Part shown: piece after piece, positions 1 through 10,564 of the stretch
Layout: every line of letters starts with the position of its first letter
Numbering within the stretch: position 1 is the stretch's first letter
From: Aquilaria yunnanensis
Taxonomy: Eukaryota; Streptophyta; Magnoliopsida; Malvales; Thymelaeaceae
Assembly (NCBI GenBank): GCA_039654915.1
Contig: CM077597.1
Span: 57,936,001-58,000,000, forward strand
Reading direction: 5' to 3'
Length of the DNA stretch: 64,000 nt
Made by a program: the position numbers and the translations under genes
Notes under the pieces: model-generated
Database searches by the model: none
The model's input: the letters and a program-made list of their open reading frames with translations, nothing else
What the model was told of the DNA's origin: nothing

Positions 1-716
1 AGGACTCCATTCGCCCCCCCAAGGTTGTGAACAGCGCGCCTTCGGAAAAGTGGCACCAGACATTGCTGCCCGAACATGATATCCCCGCAGGCGGAACTCC
101 CTGGAACTGGGAACCCCCGAACTGAGGGTATGATTCCCGAAGAGGCTCTGTCCGAACTAGAGGACGACCTCGCCCAGGGACCTCGGGAGTACGGTAGGAG
201 CATTTATGGAAGCACTTAAGGAAGCCTCTGACACGTCCCACCACAGACGTAAAAAGTCGCCCTGACGCGCAGACGCCATCAGAATCATATCATGGCCCGT
301 CTCAGCACAAGGCTCGAGGCCATCTAGTTACCAACTATCTGTCCCCTACGCCCAGACGTTCAGGAGCATCCGACCGCACACGTGTCATAATCTGAACGGG
401 CTAGGTATTCCTATATATACAGGAAATAAATACTTGACAGGAGGTTGGCAGGCCGGATATACAGCTCCCACACTCTGAGAAAATACGAGGCGAGACTTTT
501 CTGCCTTTCTCTTTGAGCTAGTGACTTTCTCCTTCTTCCGGCCACCACTGACTTGGGCGTCGGAGGCTCCCCCCCCGGAAAAACACTCCGGGGGCCTCCT
601 AACCCTGTTTACCAGCTTTTCAGGTACTCTCCTTGGGGCGATCCACCTTCCAGGCGTTCTTCCTCCTAGAAGTCTCCTCAACAGTCATCATGACTCACAA
701 CGATGAGGCCTTAGGC
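1..716 (+). mobile_element. 5' end (LTR plus leader start) of an LTR element, type F, partial
   Basis: This is LTR-like sequence on the plus strand. A TATA box near 412 precedes a stretch with TGACTTGGGCGTCGGAGGCT at 549-568, a phrase I recognise as common near the 3' end of some plant gypsy LTRs. A related phrase recurs at 25122-25141, where the second copy of the family lies. An ATG at 690 starts a short frame (MTHNDEA) that could be a gag start, cut off at about 717 by a copia LTR scrap. The left end lies outside the window. The exact LTR end and the PBS were not resolved. The family assignment is inference. Confidence 0.5.
412..419 (+). promoter_or_regulatory. Probable TATA box of the type F LTR
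   Basis: TATATATA lies in a GC-richer context, about 135 bases upstream of the TGACTTGGGCGTCGG stretch. The related LTR has TATAAATA at 7853-7860 in the corresponding place, after a shared GGCTAGG motif. No transcript evidence is available. Confidence 0.45.
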
Positions 717-719
717 CAT

Positions 720-862
720 CACAATTATGTTTATTACGTTACGCAGAAACAAAACAACAAACAAAATTGCTGGATTAATGCCTTAATAAAATATCATGAC
801 TCAATGTGCAAAAATACAATCATCTCATGATTGGCTTTTTGGGCACAATACTAACATTGACT
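720..862 (-). mobile_element. Copia LTR fragment (terminal 143 bp)
   Basis: The sequence matches the last 143 bases (plus-strand reading) of the copia LTRs seen complete at 31875-33290 and elsewhere, including the GCACAATACTAACA end. It abuts type F sequence on the left and the protease region of gypsy E on the right, so both joints are rearrangement or deletion points. No target-site duplication can be assigned. Confidence 0.8.
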
Positions 863-2539
863 ACCTGCTGTTTTCACTAAGGATATCCTAGGCATGATTT
901 CAGTAGGCAATTTCATGGCATCAACAAATTTCCTAGCGACTATAGACACAGATGCACCAGTATCAAATAGAACACTAACAGGCATACCATTAAGGTAAAT
1001 GTTACATCTTAGTGCTCCTCCCTGCTCTGACATCTCTTGCCTTTCCACTTGGAAGACTCTGCTAGCTCTCTACATTGGAGGCCAACGCACTAGAGGAACT
1101 GGCCTCTGCTGTCCCTCCCTTGGTGCTCCTCCTCTAGGTCCTGCCCCAATAGGTCTTACTGGACCTTGGTCTTCTGGCCTCCTTTGAGCCTGTGGGCAGT
1201 CTTTGATCCAATGATCCATGGATCCACATCTTATACACGCTTGGGTATCAAAGTAGCAAGGTTTCTTTCCATGAAACCTCCTACACTTAGGGCACCTTAG
1301 GCCAGGGAACTTCCCCTTAACCTTGCCGTCACCACCAAAATGGGAACTCTTGGCAATCCCCTTGCCAGGTGGTGGCTTCTTCTGCTTGCCTCCTGCCTGA
1401 CTACTTTCCCACGGTCCACTGGGAAAGTACTTAGTCTCATACTCCTCTTGCTCTACTAATAGAGCTTTCTGCACTGCTTCATAGTATGTAACTGCTCCAA
1501 AAGGTCTAACAGCCTTTCTAATGTCTGACTTTAGGCCTCTGACAAATCTTTTGGCCTTCAATTCCTCGAGTCCATGATACTGAGGAGCATACCTCACCAA
1601 TTGATTGAATTTGTGCTCATACTCTAGGACACTGAGGTTGTCTTGCCTTAGAGCATCAAATTCAGCTTGCTTCATATTCTTGATGGCATCACTGATGTAC
1701 TGTTCCTGGAACAGCTATGTGAACTCTGGCCAGCTCATCTCAATATCTCTTCCTGGCCTTCTGCCCTTCTAGAAAGCATATCTGTCTCTAGTGTTTCTCC
1801 TCCACATCTCTGCACTACCTACCAAATTGTAAGTAGCCAGTGACACCTTCTTGGTGGAGCTGAGTGGCATCCTCTCAAACATCTTTTCTATGAAGATTAA
1901 CCACTCCTCAGCTCTCTCTGGCCCAGCTCTTCCATCAAACTGTGGAGGTCTTAGGCCTTGGAACCTCTCCAACAGTCTAACCTCATCTAGGCCCTCTAGA
2001 TCCTCTGATCTATGTCTCCTAGATCTATGAGAGTCCTCTGTATGGTGATGCTCTCTATGATCTCTCTGCCTTCTCCTGGATCTTCTCTCATGGCCTTCTT
2101 GAATCTCATTCCTAATGCAGGAATTGTCATAGACTGAGGGATTGGTCCTGGACACCTGACCAATCTCAGATTTTACTCTTCTGCCTCTTGGATTTCTCCT
2201 ATCCTCATCTTCCACCTCAATGGTCTCATCATTTGTGTCTTCTAAGCATCCAGAAGGAACATATTCAGATGTGTTCCTAGTATCCTCTTTTGGTTGTTGC
2301 TGTGCATCCTGAACTAGTACTACTGGAGCTACTTGGACTCCCTGCTGTTGTCCTTGAATCAGCCTCATTAAGTTTTCATTGATTAGAGTTAAGTTCCTCT
2401 GAAGCTCTAACCAAACCTGAGGCACTTCAGGGTTTGCTACCCCCTGTTGCCCCTGATTCTCTCTATTCTGTCCATTTCCTTGTTACCCAAAATTAGTAGG
2501 AGGCCTTCGGGGTGGTTCCCCTCTCCTTGTGGCAACCAT
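863..2539 (-). pseudogene. Degenerate gag-protease of gypsy element E, truncated
   Basis: The frame begins at the ATG at 2539 (MVATRRG) and reads leftwards. It has an early stop near codon 19 and two more stops at about 1690-1770. Recognisable parts are a retrotransposon gag core (FDGRAGPERAEEWLIFIEKMF, then LRQDNLSVLEYEHKFNQLVRY), a Cys-rich CPKCRRFHGKKPC stretch, a CCHC zinc knuckle (CIRCGSMDHWIKDC) and the aspartic protease motif LFDTGAS at about 950. Reverse transcriptase and integrase are absent because the element is cut at 862 by the copia LTR scrap. The gag resembles that of the Tekay-type elements in this window but is clearly a different family. It is non-functional. Confidence 0.85.
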
Positions 2540-2688
2540 GTTTACTTCCTGCATTGATGATCCATCATAGAGCACATATACAGATCATAGGTATCTCAAT
2601 GGTACTTGACACTAGCAGCTGACCAAACTGAGTTCATATATGTAGATTCATGCAATGCAACTATATGCTATGTACATGTATAAACCAT
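2540..2688 (-). other. Leader of gypsy element E
   Basis: This is untranslated sequence between the gag start and the primer-binding site of element E. Nothing else was recognised in it. Confidence 0.6.
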
Positions 2689-2700
2689 GCTCTGATACCA
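2689..2700 (-). promoter_or_regulatory. Primer-binding site of element E (initiator-Met tRNA type)
   Basis: The minus strand reads TGGTATCAGAGC, the standard plant initiator-methionine tRNA complement, five bases from the LTR edge at 2706. This fixes the orientation of element E as minus and shows that 2706-5189 is its 5' LTR. Confidence 0.9.
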
Positions 2701-2705
2701 ACCTC

Positions 2706-5189
2706 TGTTACCCACTCCGGGGTAGTCCAGTTATAGTGCCAAAACTGTGCATTTAGACTCCCAGGATTGGTAATGTTCTGTATGCCATCAAAACACTACC
2801 CTTAGTGTGCATACCCAAGTGGCCCTTTTGGGCACTATGTAAATACTTGCATATTGGTCAAACCATCACACACATATTCACATTTCATGCACACCATGGC
2901 ATGAAAGAAGGAAAACACTAGCACAAGTCTTAGTTTTGGCTTCCACACATTAGGCAATCTTGTTAAGTTCTAGTGGCCAGCTACTGTAGCTGTAACTTCC
3001 ACTAATAAACTGTATCATTCTAGCCTCATACCCCCCTGTTTTATTTTCTCCATTATGAAGTACAGACTTATAGCAAACCATGGAATTTTGTTTTACATCA
3101 ATAGCCCACCTATGGACCAAGTTTTGGATTTTTTAAGTTGGTTACGAAATTCTGACCAAATGAACAGTAACTCAGCCAACTTTGCAACATCATATCTTTG
3201 TCTACAGGGCTCTGAATCCAGAAATTCCAAATCCCAGTTCACCCTATATATGTCCTCTAGTTGTGGTCAAAATATCATACCAATATTCATTCTACACAGG
3301 GATATATTAAACTTTAGGTCCAGAGTCGAAATTCTGGCAACTTTTGGACCATTTTGCCCATACAATTTTTCCAAACCATGCAAACACTTCATTCACAAGG
3401 AGAAAGCCCTCCAAGGCTATCCCATATATGTCCAATACACATATTAATTACATTATCTTGCATCTGGGAACTTTATGTGGGCAAAACAGAATTTACAAGT
3501 AAGCAGCCTATCATTCACACTTAGGCAGCTTTGCACCACATCACTTACATAGCCAAAACATTACTCAAATGTTCACATACTTGTCTCATCTTACATACAC
3601 TACATGTAAATGCATAAATTCACTACAATATGGTCTTAACTCAGCTAAATACCCACCCTAGGTTACAGGAGGTCCTGAGACACAATGGACTCCAAAAACA
3701 GGATGGTGGACAGCTGCTGCACAACACAATAAGTACCACCATTAAAAATAAAAAATGTGCTCTTAAAATCACCAAAATTTCCAGATAATAACTAGACATA
3801 TGGAAGTTGATGTACCTGAAATTTCAGATCAAAAATCAAACCACAAAGGTTAGTTTGAAGGTGATCTTTCTGCTGGACCTGAATTGACAGAATTGAGGGG
3901 AGTAAGTTTCATTGAGAAACTTAGTAAGGGTAACACTTGGATTCACTAGGCAATGTGACCATCATTAAAACCTCCATCCAAAGACACTAAAACACAAAAA
4001 CCACAATGCATATATACAAGATATAGGAACCAAATGCAGCAGCCAAACACAAACAACAAACACATGAAATGTGGCAGCAACATATACCATAGGTTAGTCC
4101 GTAAAACATGAAATAAACTTAACCAAATCACTATAGCAGCCCTCCTCAAGCTAATGCTTGGTCCTAGGAGGATTTTAACACTAGTTAGTACTAACTTTTG
4201 GGCTCTAGAAACCCAGAAATTCGCTGCCATCACTGTGCACTTCACACTAGGTCACAAAACCTTCAATAAGTGCACTCCCCTCACTAAGCTTGGTTCATCA
4301 AGCACATGGCTCTCTTCCAAGCTTAGCCCTATCTCCATGGATGTTTGAAAATTGTATAAAACAACCCATGAGAGCAAGAGAACCCTTACCTTGATGGGTA
4401 TGCTGAAATTGGACCTTGATCCTAGGTGCACTAAAGCAATAGCACCAACTAGCTTCCAATTGTGCTTCCTTGACTTCAATTGCAAGTAGTTTTGAGTTTG
4501 AAGGTATGGTGGCTATGGAGGAAGTGTGGAGGATAGGGCTGGCTTTATTTTTTCTGGTGGAGGCCGAAATTTAGAGAGCAAAGGTGGTCTTGACTACTTA
4601 AATAGTCAGAAGTACACTAAACACACTTAAGTAGTCTTAACCTTGTCTTATGTCATTTTCCTTGCTACAAGACTATGGTTTCTTAGTCTTAATCTCTTGG
4701 CCCGCATTTGACCATCCTTATCTTCCTTTAGCAGCCCTCCTTATGTGGGCTAACCCCACAAAACTTCCATTTGACTTAAGTCATAGACATACACATCTTA
4801 AGGCCTACATTAGAACACTTAGGTCCTTTATGCCTTTTTGTGTTTTCTTTGTCCTTAGTTGTCTTCCATAAGCAATTTGGTCCTCCAATAGCACTTTCAT
4901 ACCATTCATATCCTTCCCATAACTCTCCAAATCTCTTTTGTGAAAGTTTTGCAATTGAGTAGCCGAATTTCCAAAACCTTAGAAAAATTTCAATAGGTTG
5001 CTTGACAAACAAGCAATCCTTAAGGCTTTTCTTGGGGACCAAGTTACCAACTTGGAACACTTTTAAGGAGGTGTTGATCATGCCTTTTACCCCCCACACT
5101 TTAAACACTATGGTGAGAATTACACAATATAATGGTTTTTTAGCCATTATGACACACTTGTAATTCTCTCATTTTATGAGGTGGTAACA
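2706..5189 (-). mobile_element. 5' LTR of gypsy element E (2484 bp)
   Basis: The LTR is bounded by TGTTACCC and GGTAACA (plus-strand reading). The same unit recurs as E1 (27926-41294, interrupted), as E2 in the opposite direction (28119-30632) and as a fragment at about 25236-25748. The sequence is AT-rich and has no convincing gene. The short open frames in it are not shared consistently between copies. The partner LTR on the left is missing, so no duplication can be checked. The right-hand flank begins AGACA. Confidence 0.85.
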
Positions 5190-6532
5190 AGACAAACCTG
5201 GGGAATTTTGACATCTTCTCCGTTAGAGTCACTGACATCAATCAACTCAGCAAGGATCTATTTCCCCATCCTTCTTCGCCTCTCTTTAGCCTCTTCAACC
5301 AAAATCTCCCTTAGTAAGGTCCCTAAGGTTTCACCTGCGGCATTGGGACTTAGAGGAATTGACAGGATGGCCGAGTTTGATGAAGGGTCAGCACCAATAG
5401 ATGAATGATCCAGTGTCCCAAGCTGCTCTTCGGGGGGAGGGGGAAGGGAATCCTCTTTTAATTTTTTGGTCTTTGGGGCGAAAGACTACCCAGTTGACCC
5501 CTTCTTCCTTTTTGGGGCCTTCTTCTTCTGCTCATTTTTCTCAACTTGGCTGAGGAAAAGGCTATTGTAGATGGCTGTTGATTTATTGCCCATCTCTGCA
5601 AAGAGAAAAATATCAGTGTAAGTACGGAGAAATCCCAAATAACAAGTTGGAAAGAACCTTACTCTTTACAAGGGCCGAATAGGAAAGTTCACCCCAAAGA
5701 AGCATGACCAGCCAGGACTTCTTCTTGTCCACTGCTGGTTTTGGCATTTTCTTGTCAGTTATATGCTCCTCGATGACCCCGAGCTCCTGAAGTACATCTT
5801 CAGTCATAAAGTTCCATCTGATTGAGAAAGGGTATAGTGGACATGAAGAAGCTTGGTCTTACCAGTCAGCTACTACCCGAATACAGGTGTCGAATTCCTC
5901 AAACTGAGATTAAAGTTCGAGGGAATCTCAGTTTGAGGGTAAGCAGCTTCGATGGATCCATCACGTCGATGTCAAGGGTCCCAGAAGCCTACTTAGCAGT
6001 CATGTCCTTCCATTTCTCATCGACCGCTATAAAAAAGTACTTCCTCTGCCGTCCTTGCCAGCTATCTTTGGTGCCGAAGGTGAAAGTGAATTTTTTGCTC
6101 CCGCATCCCTGAGGAAGCAAGAAGTAAAACCTGTCCTTCAAAATGAGGTGAAGCTTGTAGTATTCCATCAAAAATATGAAGTGAGGGGCTATCTTAAAAA
6201 CCCCGCACATGCAGAGAAAGGCATTGAAATAAGAGTAAGAGTTCAATGGTAATTGGTTGGTGGCTATGCCATAAAATTGGCAAAATTCACTCACCATCTT
6301 CGGTGTAGGATACCGAACTCGTGCCTTTAGCTAAGCTCTAAAGACCGTAACGTTGTTACACTAAGGAAGGTAGCTTAGCTCACCAGGGCCAGGGAGCCTA
6401 GTGACGGCATAAGAAGGAAGAAAGAATTTTGTTGACCACTTCTTCAATTTTTTCGAAGTGTCGCAACTCAAATTAGAGTTAAGAGGAACCCAACTCTCAG
6501 GAACAGAATGAACTTCGGCCTGAGAAGAAGGC
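5190..6532 (-). pseudogene. Degenerate gag-like protein of a gag-bearing retroelement
   Basis: A minus-strand frame starts at an ATG near 6532 (MPSSQAEVHSV) and continues with stops and shifts. One part, at 6297-5989, carries EFCQFYGIATNQLPLNSY and later FTFGTKDSWQGRQRKYFFI. Another is a Lys/Pro-rich stretch at 5807-5613, and the tail at about 5560-5190 is acidic. The layout resembles the plant 'putative gypsy type transposon' domain often found in gag-only or very large retrotransposon derivatives. I base that on general resemblance only. No protease or polymerase is visible. The 5' LTR of element E adjoins its left (C-terminal) side, so E may have inserted into it. Confidence 0.4.
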
Positions 6533-6737
6533 ATGTTCGAACAAGAAGAACCCTAACCTTGAAATTATCGGGAGAAAAGGGACTAGAGAGACAAACCAAC
6601 CTTGGAGATACTAACCTATGAAAACTGCCGCAAGGGATTGCAGGAAATCACTTCTTCGCTAATGCCGTTGCAGGAAAAAGCTAGAGAGCGAAAGGGAGTC
6701 AAAAAGGAAGAGTGAGGACACCTTGAAGAGATATGGC

Positions 6738-6745
6738 TTTATATA
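6738..6745 (-). promoter_or_regulatory. TATA box upstream of the gag-like frame
   Basis: The minus strand reads TATATAAA, about 205 bases upstream of the ATG near 6532. A pyrimidine-rich leader with splice-like GGTTAGTAT lies between them. The spacing is reasonable for a plant polymerase II promoter or an LTR promoter. Confidence 0.4.
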
Positions 6746-7358
6746 GCCCGAAGGAGATAGGCGAAGTGTTGCCATAATGACCCTTTATACGCGAAGAGAC
6801 GTAACCGGTGTAATGGAGATGAAGGTTAGCGAATTCCCTTGTGACATGTGTCACAAGGCTCAAGAAACAAGGGCATGCCTGCTGATCTACTAGGTCTATG
6901 TCATGTAACCCGAGGTGACATGACTACTTGGCCAGAAGATTGGATGATTCATTTATAGGAGGCAGGAATAAAAGCCTTAAGGAGAAATAACTCCTTGCGT
7001 GTCAAAGATGTAACCTCGCCAGAGTTAAGAATTCAGCTTGAGGTATAAAATAACTCCCTAACGAGCGGAAGGTGTGACCTCGCCCGAAAATAAGAAATTG
7101 GCTTGAAGTAACGTCCTCAACAAGGGTTAAGATTTGGAAAATGGAACACGAATAAAGGTTCCAAGAGAATGCCGAAAGTGCAATATCGGCAAAATGAGGG
7201 ATATTTGACTAAAAGGATAGTTACCCCAAAGAGGTAACCTTAGCAGAAAGAAGTTCTTTTGACAAGGTCAGCTTCAGCTTCCGAAGGGCAGGATTTTCGT
7301 AACATACTCCCAAATGATTACTATCGAAGATACAACATTGATCTTTCGAATGGGGCAT
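6746..7358. other. Non-coding stretch, probably LTR U3 of the gag-like element
   Basis: No coding sequence was seen. It holds an inverted repeat with 10-bp arms at 6837-6846 and 6849-6858 (CCTTGTGACA and its complement), further TGACATG-like words near 6897-6921, and recurrent TAAGGAGAAATAACTCC-type words at about 6970-7060. This is consistent with promoter-proximal LTR sequence, but I could not fix LTR borders. Confidence 0.3.
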
Positions 7359-7911
7359 GTGATAGCTGAAGGGCTGTCACACACAAAACCTTGTTATTCA
7401 CAGACCTAACACCACCATCAGGAATTCATATGACCAACCTTGGGATAACTCTCCACACCACCCTCGGAAGTATATGCAACAAACTCCAGAAAAAGGTTCC
7501 TTACCTTCTTCAGGAGTGTACATTACCAACCTCAGGAACATAGGGCTTTCATCCTTGATAGAGAACATGTCTCCCGAAGATAAGCCTGCCCATCCAAAAG
7601 GCCTTCTCCATACGTCCTTGGTTGAGATTTTTGTTCGAAAGGGTCTCAAATCCCCGAAGGGGTCTTAGGGAGAAACAAAAAATACAGTTGAGGGATCTTT
7701 GACAAGAAGCCTCGCACACGCCCATACCCTCTGGCCGGAAATACCTACAGCCAGCTAGAGATTCCTCTCTCCAAAGCTACGAACCAGATCCAGTCGAACA
7801 GGTGTCCTGATCTGCTCAGGCTAGGCATAATGGCCTTTTTCCCCCGTTCTCCTATAAATACTTAGGAGTCCCCTAGGTAATGATACGGGACTTTCTCTTT
7901 CCTACTCTTTG
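7359..7911 (+). mobile_element. Type F LTR, left part (split by the Tekay array)
   Basis: LTR-like sequence starts at about TGTGATAGCTGAAGG (left edge tentative) and includes TATAAATA at 7853. It continues after the array at 25093-25235, where the TGACTTGGGTGTCGGAGGCT phrase appears. Joining the flanks at the CTTTG duplication gives sequence that corresponds to 480-600 of the window. The array therefore inserted into an existing LTR. Confidence 0.55.
7853..7860 (+). promoter_or_regulatory. Probable TATA box of the split type F LTR
   Basis: TATAAATA lies about 50 bases before the array insertion point, in the same context as the TATA box at 412-419. Confidence 0.45.
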
Positions 7912-8942
7912 TGTTACGGCCCTTCTAGAGGGAGGTAAGGACTTTAGAATTTAGTTTAGAAGTTTAATTTAAGTTTGCCTAGCAAGAATTAAGAAGTTTG
8001 CCAAAGTTCACTAAGTTCCGACAAGAATAAAGCTCTGAACTAAGTTCAGGGGCAAAATGGTAATTTTGCACCCTGAGTGGCCGGGACGAGTCCCGAGTGT
8101 TTTAAAATGAATTTTTAGAACTTAACTTTTAACCTTAACTCAAACTCAACAAATAGACAAGAATTTAATCAAGAACTGTTAAGTTACAAAGATGGGGGAC
8201 CTAATTGCACTTAACTTGAAACCTTGGTGATCTTGGTTGCTAAGTGAGGGTTTAAGAAGGGAAAGAGGGGGAGAAGCTATCATTAACACGTTCTTAAGCT
8301 TCCCTCACTCATTTCTCTCTCAAATTGAACTTGGAATCAAGTGATCTTGGTGTCAAAAGGTGCAATTAAGGGTGTTTAAGCTTGGAGGATGCATTTTCAA
8401 GCTTGAATCCATGTTTTTGAAGCTTGGAGAGGCGTTTTTCTCCATCCCCTGTTTTTGAACGAGGTATGAGTTATGTTCTTGATTGAATTCGTGTTATTTG
8501 GTTGATTGGAAGCTTGGGTTTTGGTTGGAAGAGGTGTTTTTGATGTTTTAGAGCTTTGTTTTGGTATGGTTTTGTGTAGAACTTTGGAAGCTTGTTTGGA
8601 AGAGGAAGGGTTCGAATTCTTGCTTGTTCTTGGTGTTAAGGTAAGGGAGAAAGTGTTTTTAAGTTGTTGGATTGCTTTTGAATTGAAATGGATTAAGAAA
8701 GTTGAGTAATTTTTGGGTATGGTGTGAAGAAACGTTTTGGGAATTATGATGGACTAGCTAAATTCGAAGGGTTGGTTTGATGCTTCTAATGCATCATAGT
8801 TTGGCTTTGATAGTTGGTTTTGTTCCTTGCAACATGTACTTCATGTGTATGAAATTTGGTAACTTTTGATGCATGTTTGCTATATGTATTTGGTTGCCAA
8901 AGTTCGTAGCAGCAATCGGCCAAATTCTGCATTTCTGCAGAA

Positions 8943-9069
8943 TTGGCGACGCGGCGCCAATTGGCCCGAAAATTGGCGACGCGTCGCCAATTCAATTTTT
9001 CTTCACAGAGCGTCTGCTCGTTGGCGACGCGTCGCCAATTCCTTTTTGCCTTTGGCGACGCGGCGCCAA
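8943..9069. repeat. Palindrome cluster in LTR 1 (four 18-bp units)
   Basis: The units lie at 8943-8960, 8973-8990, 9021-9038 and 9052-9069. The inner two are the perfect palindrome TTGGCGACGCGTCGCCAA. The outer two are TTGGCGACGCGGCGCCAA, with one mismatched pair. The order is A-B-B-A. Each unit is CpG-dense in otherwise AT-rich DNA and could form a hairpin or bind a dimeric protein. Function is unknown. Confidence 0.95.
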
Positions 9070-9496
9070 CACCTAAAAATGGAGGGTTTGACTTTTTGCT
9101 GCGTTGACCCGACCGAGACTACGGAAGGCTCGGAACGTGCCTAAGGGTCCAAGGATCCCGATGGTACTCCGAAACTTCCGAAAGTCCCACCGGAAGTATG
9201 AGTTTTCTTGAACTGTTTGAGGTAAGTAAGTTGCTTAGGCAACAAGTAAGGAAACAAATGTTGCAATTGAACTTAATTAGCTATCAATAGCTCAGGTGAG
9301 AGGTTTAGAACCCTCGTCGGCCTAGCCGTGCGGTAGCCACGAGGCCCCGAGGCGAAACCTTGTTCATCTAGTTTACATCAAAGAGGCCCGGCGGCCTAGT
9401 CTACAAGTCCCGTCATAAATTCCCCTGCATAACAACTAGGTGAGAGGTTCTATGTTTGAATGAGGCTTGCTAAGGTTCGCCCTTGAGCCATATGAT

Positions 9497-9600
9497 AGGT
9501 TGCTAAGTGATAGCGCTTGGCCTATATGTCAGGTTGCTAAGTGATTGCGCTTGGCCTGTATATGTGTCAGGTTGCTAAGTGATTGCACTTGGCCTGATAC
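9497..9600 (+). repeat. Three-copy direct repeat in LTR 1
   Basis: Three copies of AGGTTGCTAAGTGA followed by a T/A-GCGCTTGGCCT-like part start at 9497, 9531 and 9569. A TA-rich spacer of varying length follows each. The same array sits at +7335 and +14670 in the other LTRs. Confidence 0.9.
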
Positions 9601-10120
9601 AGAGGACTACTTGAGGAGAGGTCTATCGGCCTAGTATATATATATATGACTAGTACCCTCATGCTGTGTGAGCTCGCAGCCAGAGTCCTAGCTTTTTCTT
9701 GCAGGTACATCGAAGACCCTTACTGAGAATGTTGAATTCTCACTCCCTGTTTGTTATGCAGAGTCTGGAGTAGCAGGACCGGATAATCGCTGAGGATTAT
9801 CACGGTAGTACCTTTTTGTCTGTAAAGGTACGGTAGTTGAGAAACTTTAAGTTTCTAACCTGCTTAAGTGTTTAGTTGGTCTGTTGGTCAGGCAGTGGTA
9901 CTAACTTGCTTCTTCCTTTGGCTGCAGAGCCTAGTAGCACTTGGCACAGGACTTGTGAGACTCGCCACTGGGACAGGAGTCCAAAGTGGGAGCTAGGGTA
10001 AAAGATCTCAGCAAAGTCTTGTATTTTGATACAGTACTTTATTTTGCCTCCAGTATTTATGTTATAAAGAGTCCTTGACTCAGGGGATTGTTCTCTGGGT
10101 GAGAGCATTAGTTACTTATG

Positions 10121-10127
10121 TATAAAT
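10121..10127 (+). promoter_or_regulatory. Candidate TATA box of the Tekay LTR
   Basis: TATAAAT lies about 295 bases before the LTR 3' end, which would leave a short R-U5. This would place the palindromes and direct repeats upstream in U3. Equivalent sites lie at 17456 and 24791. It was chosen by position and sequence only. Confidence 0.35.
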
Positions 10128-10429
10128 GCTTTCACGAGCGGTGTATGTGTAGTTAATCACTCAAAGGTTGATTTTGATATGCTTTGGCATTTTGTATTTA
10201 TTTATATAGAATTTTACCTAGCCGGCTAAATGTCTAAATGATTAAATGTTTTATGGTTTTAATAAACCAAGTCAAAGCATAAGTGCATACATATTGCATT
10301 TCTAGGTTAATCAACTAGTAGCATTGGATTTAATCCACACACATAACCAGCTAGCCAATTACAATCCACCGTGAGACAAACGCTCACAGGGTATCCCGGG
10401 CAGGGGCACGGGGATCGTGTCAGTATTTT

Positions 10430-10441
10430 TGGTATCAGAGC
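10430..10441 (+). promoter_or_regulatory. Primer-binding site, Tekay copy 1
   Basis: TGGTATCAGAGC, complementary to the initiator-Met tRNA 3' end, starts seven bases after the LTR end. It is the reverse-transcription start for minus-strand DNA. Confidence 0.95.
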
Positions 10442-10564
10442 TAAGGGTTTATTTCATAGATATTGGAGGCTTAGACTGAGATCTAGTAGTAAAGTCCAAG
10501 TGCTAGGAAGTTAGTACTGACCAACATCTGGGGAAATGTTGTCTGGTTGTGGTTGCAGGTTATT

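Larger units (their letters stand above)
7912..10422 (+). mobile_element. Tekay array LTR 1 (2511 bp)
   Basis: The LTR runs from TGTTACGGCC to GATCGTGTCA, with TG...CA ends. It contains the palindrome cluster at 8943-9069, a three-copy repeat of about 34-38 bp starting at 9497, 9531 and 9569 (AGGTTGCTAAGTGA...CTTGGCCT), and a candidate TATA box at 10121. The LTR is unusually long and has no convincing gene. The frames of 67, 69, 92 and 78 codons inside it are identical in all three LTRs simply because the DNA is identical. Confidence 0.95.

Noticed and set aside
2689..2700. Possible tRNA-Met gene fragments at the GGTATCAGAG sites
   Set aside because: Only the 12-base complement to the tRNA 3' end is present, next to LTR edges. 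These are primer-binding sites.
8866..9144. 92-codon plus-strand frame and the opposite 69-codon frame with repeated NWRRVAN/NWRRGAN words (also in LTRs 2 and 3)
   Set aside because: The repeats come from the DNA palindromes, which read the same on both strands. The frames lie in LTR U3 with no protein-like conservation.
9497..9600. CRISPR-like direct repeats
   Set aside because: There are three diverged units in a plant LTR, with spacers that are TA-rich extensions of the unit; no cas-like genes.
10547..10564. Six extra N-terminal codons (WLQVI...) on the Tekay polyprotein
   Set aside because: They begin with TTG, not ATG. The first ATG at 10565 gives MVDTRSG, the usual kind of gag start in this clade.
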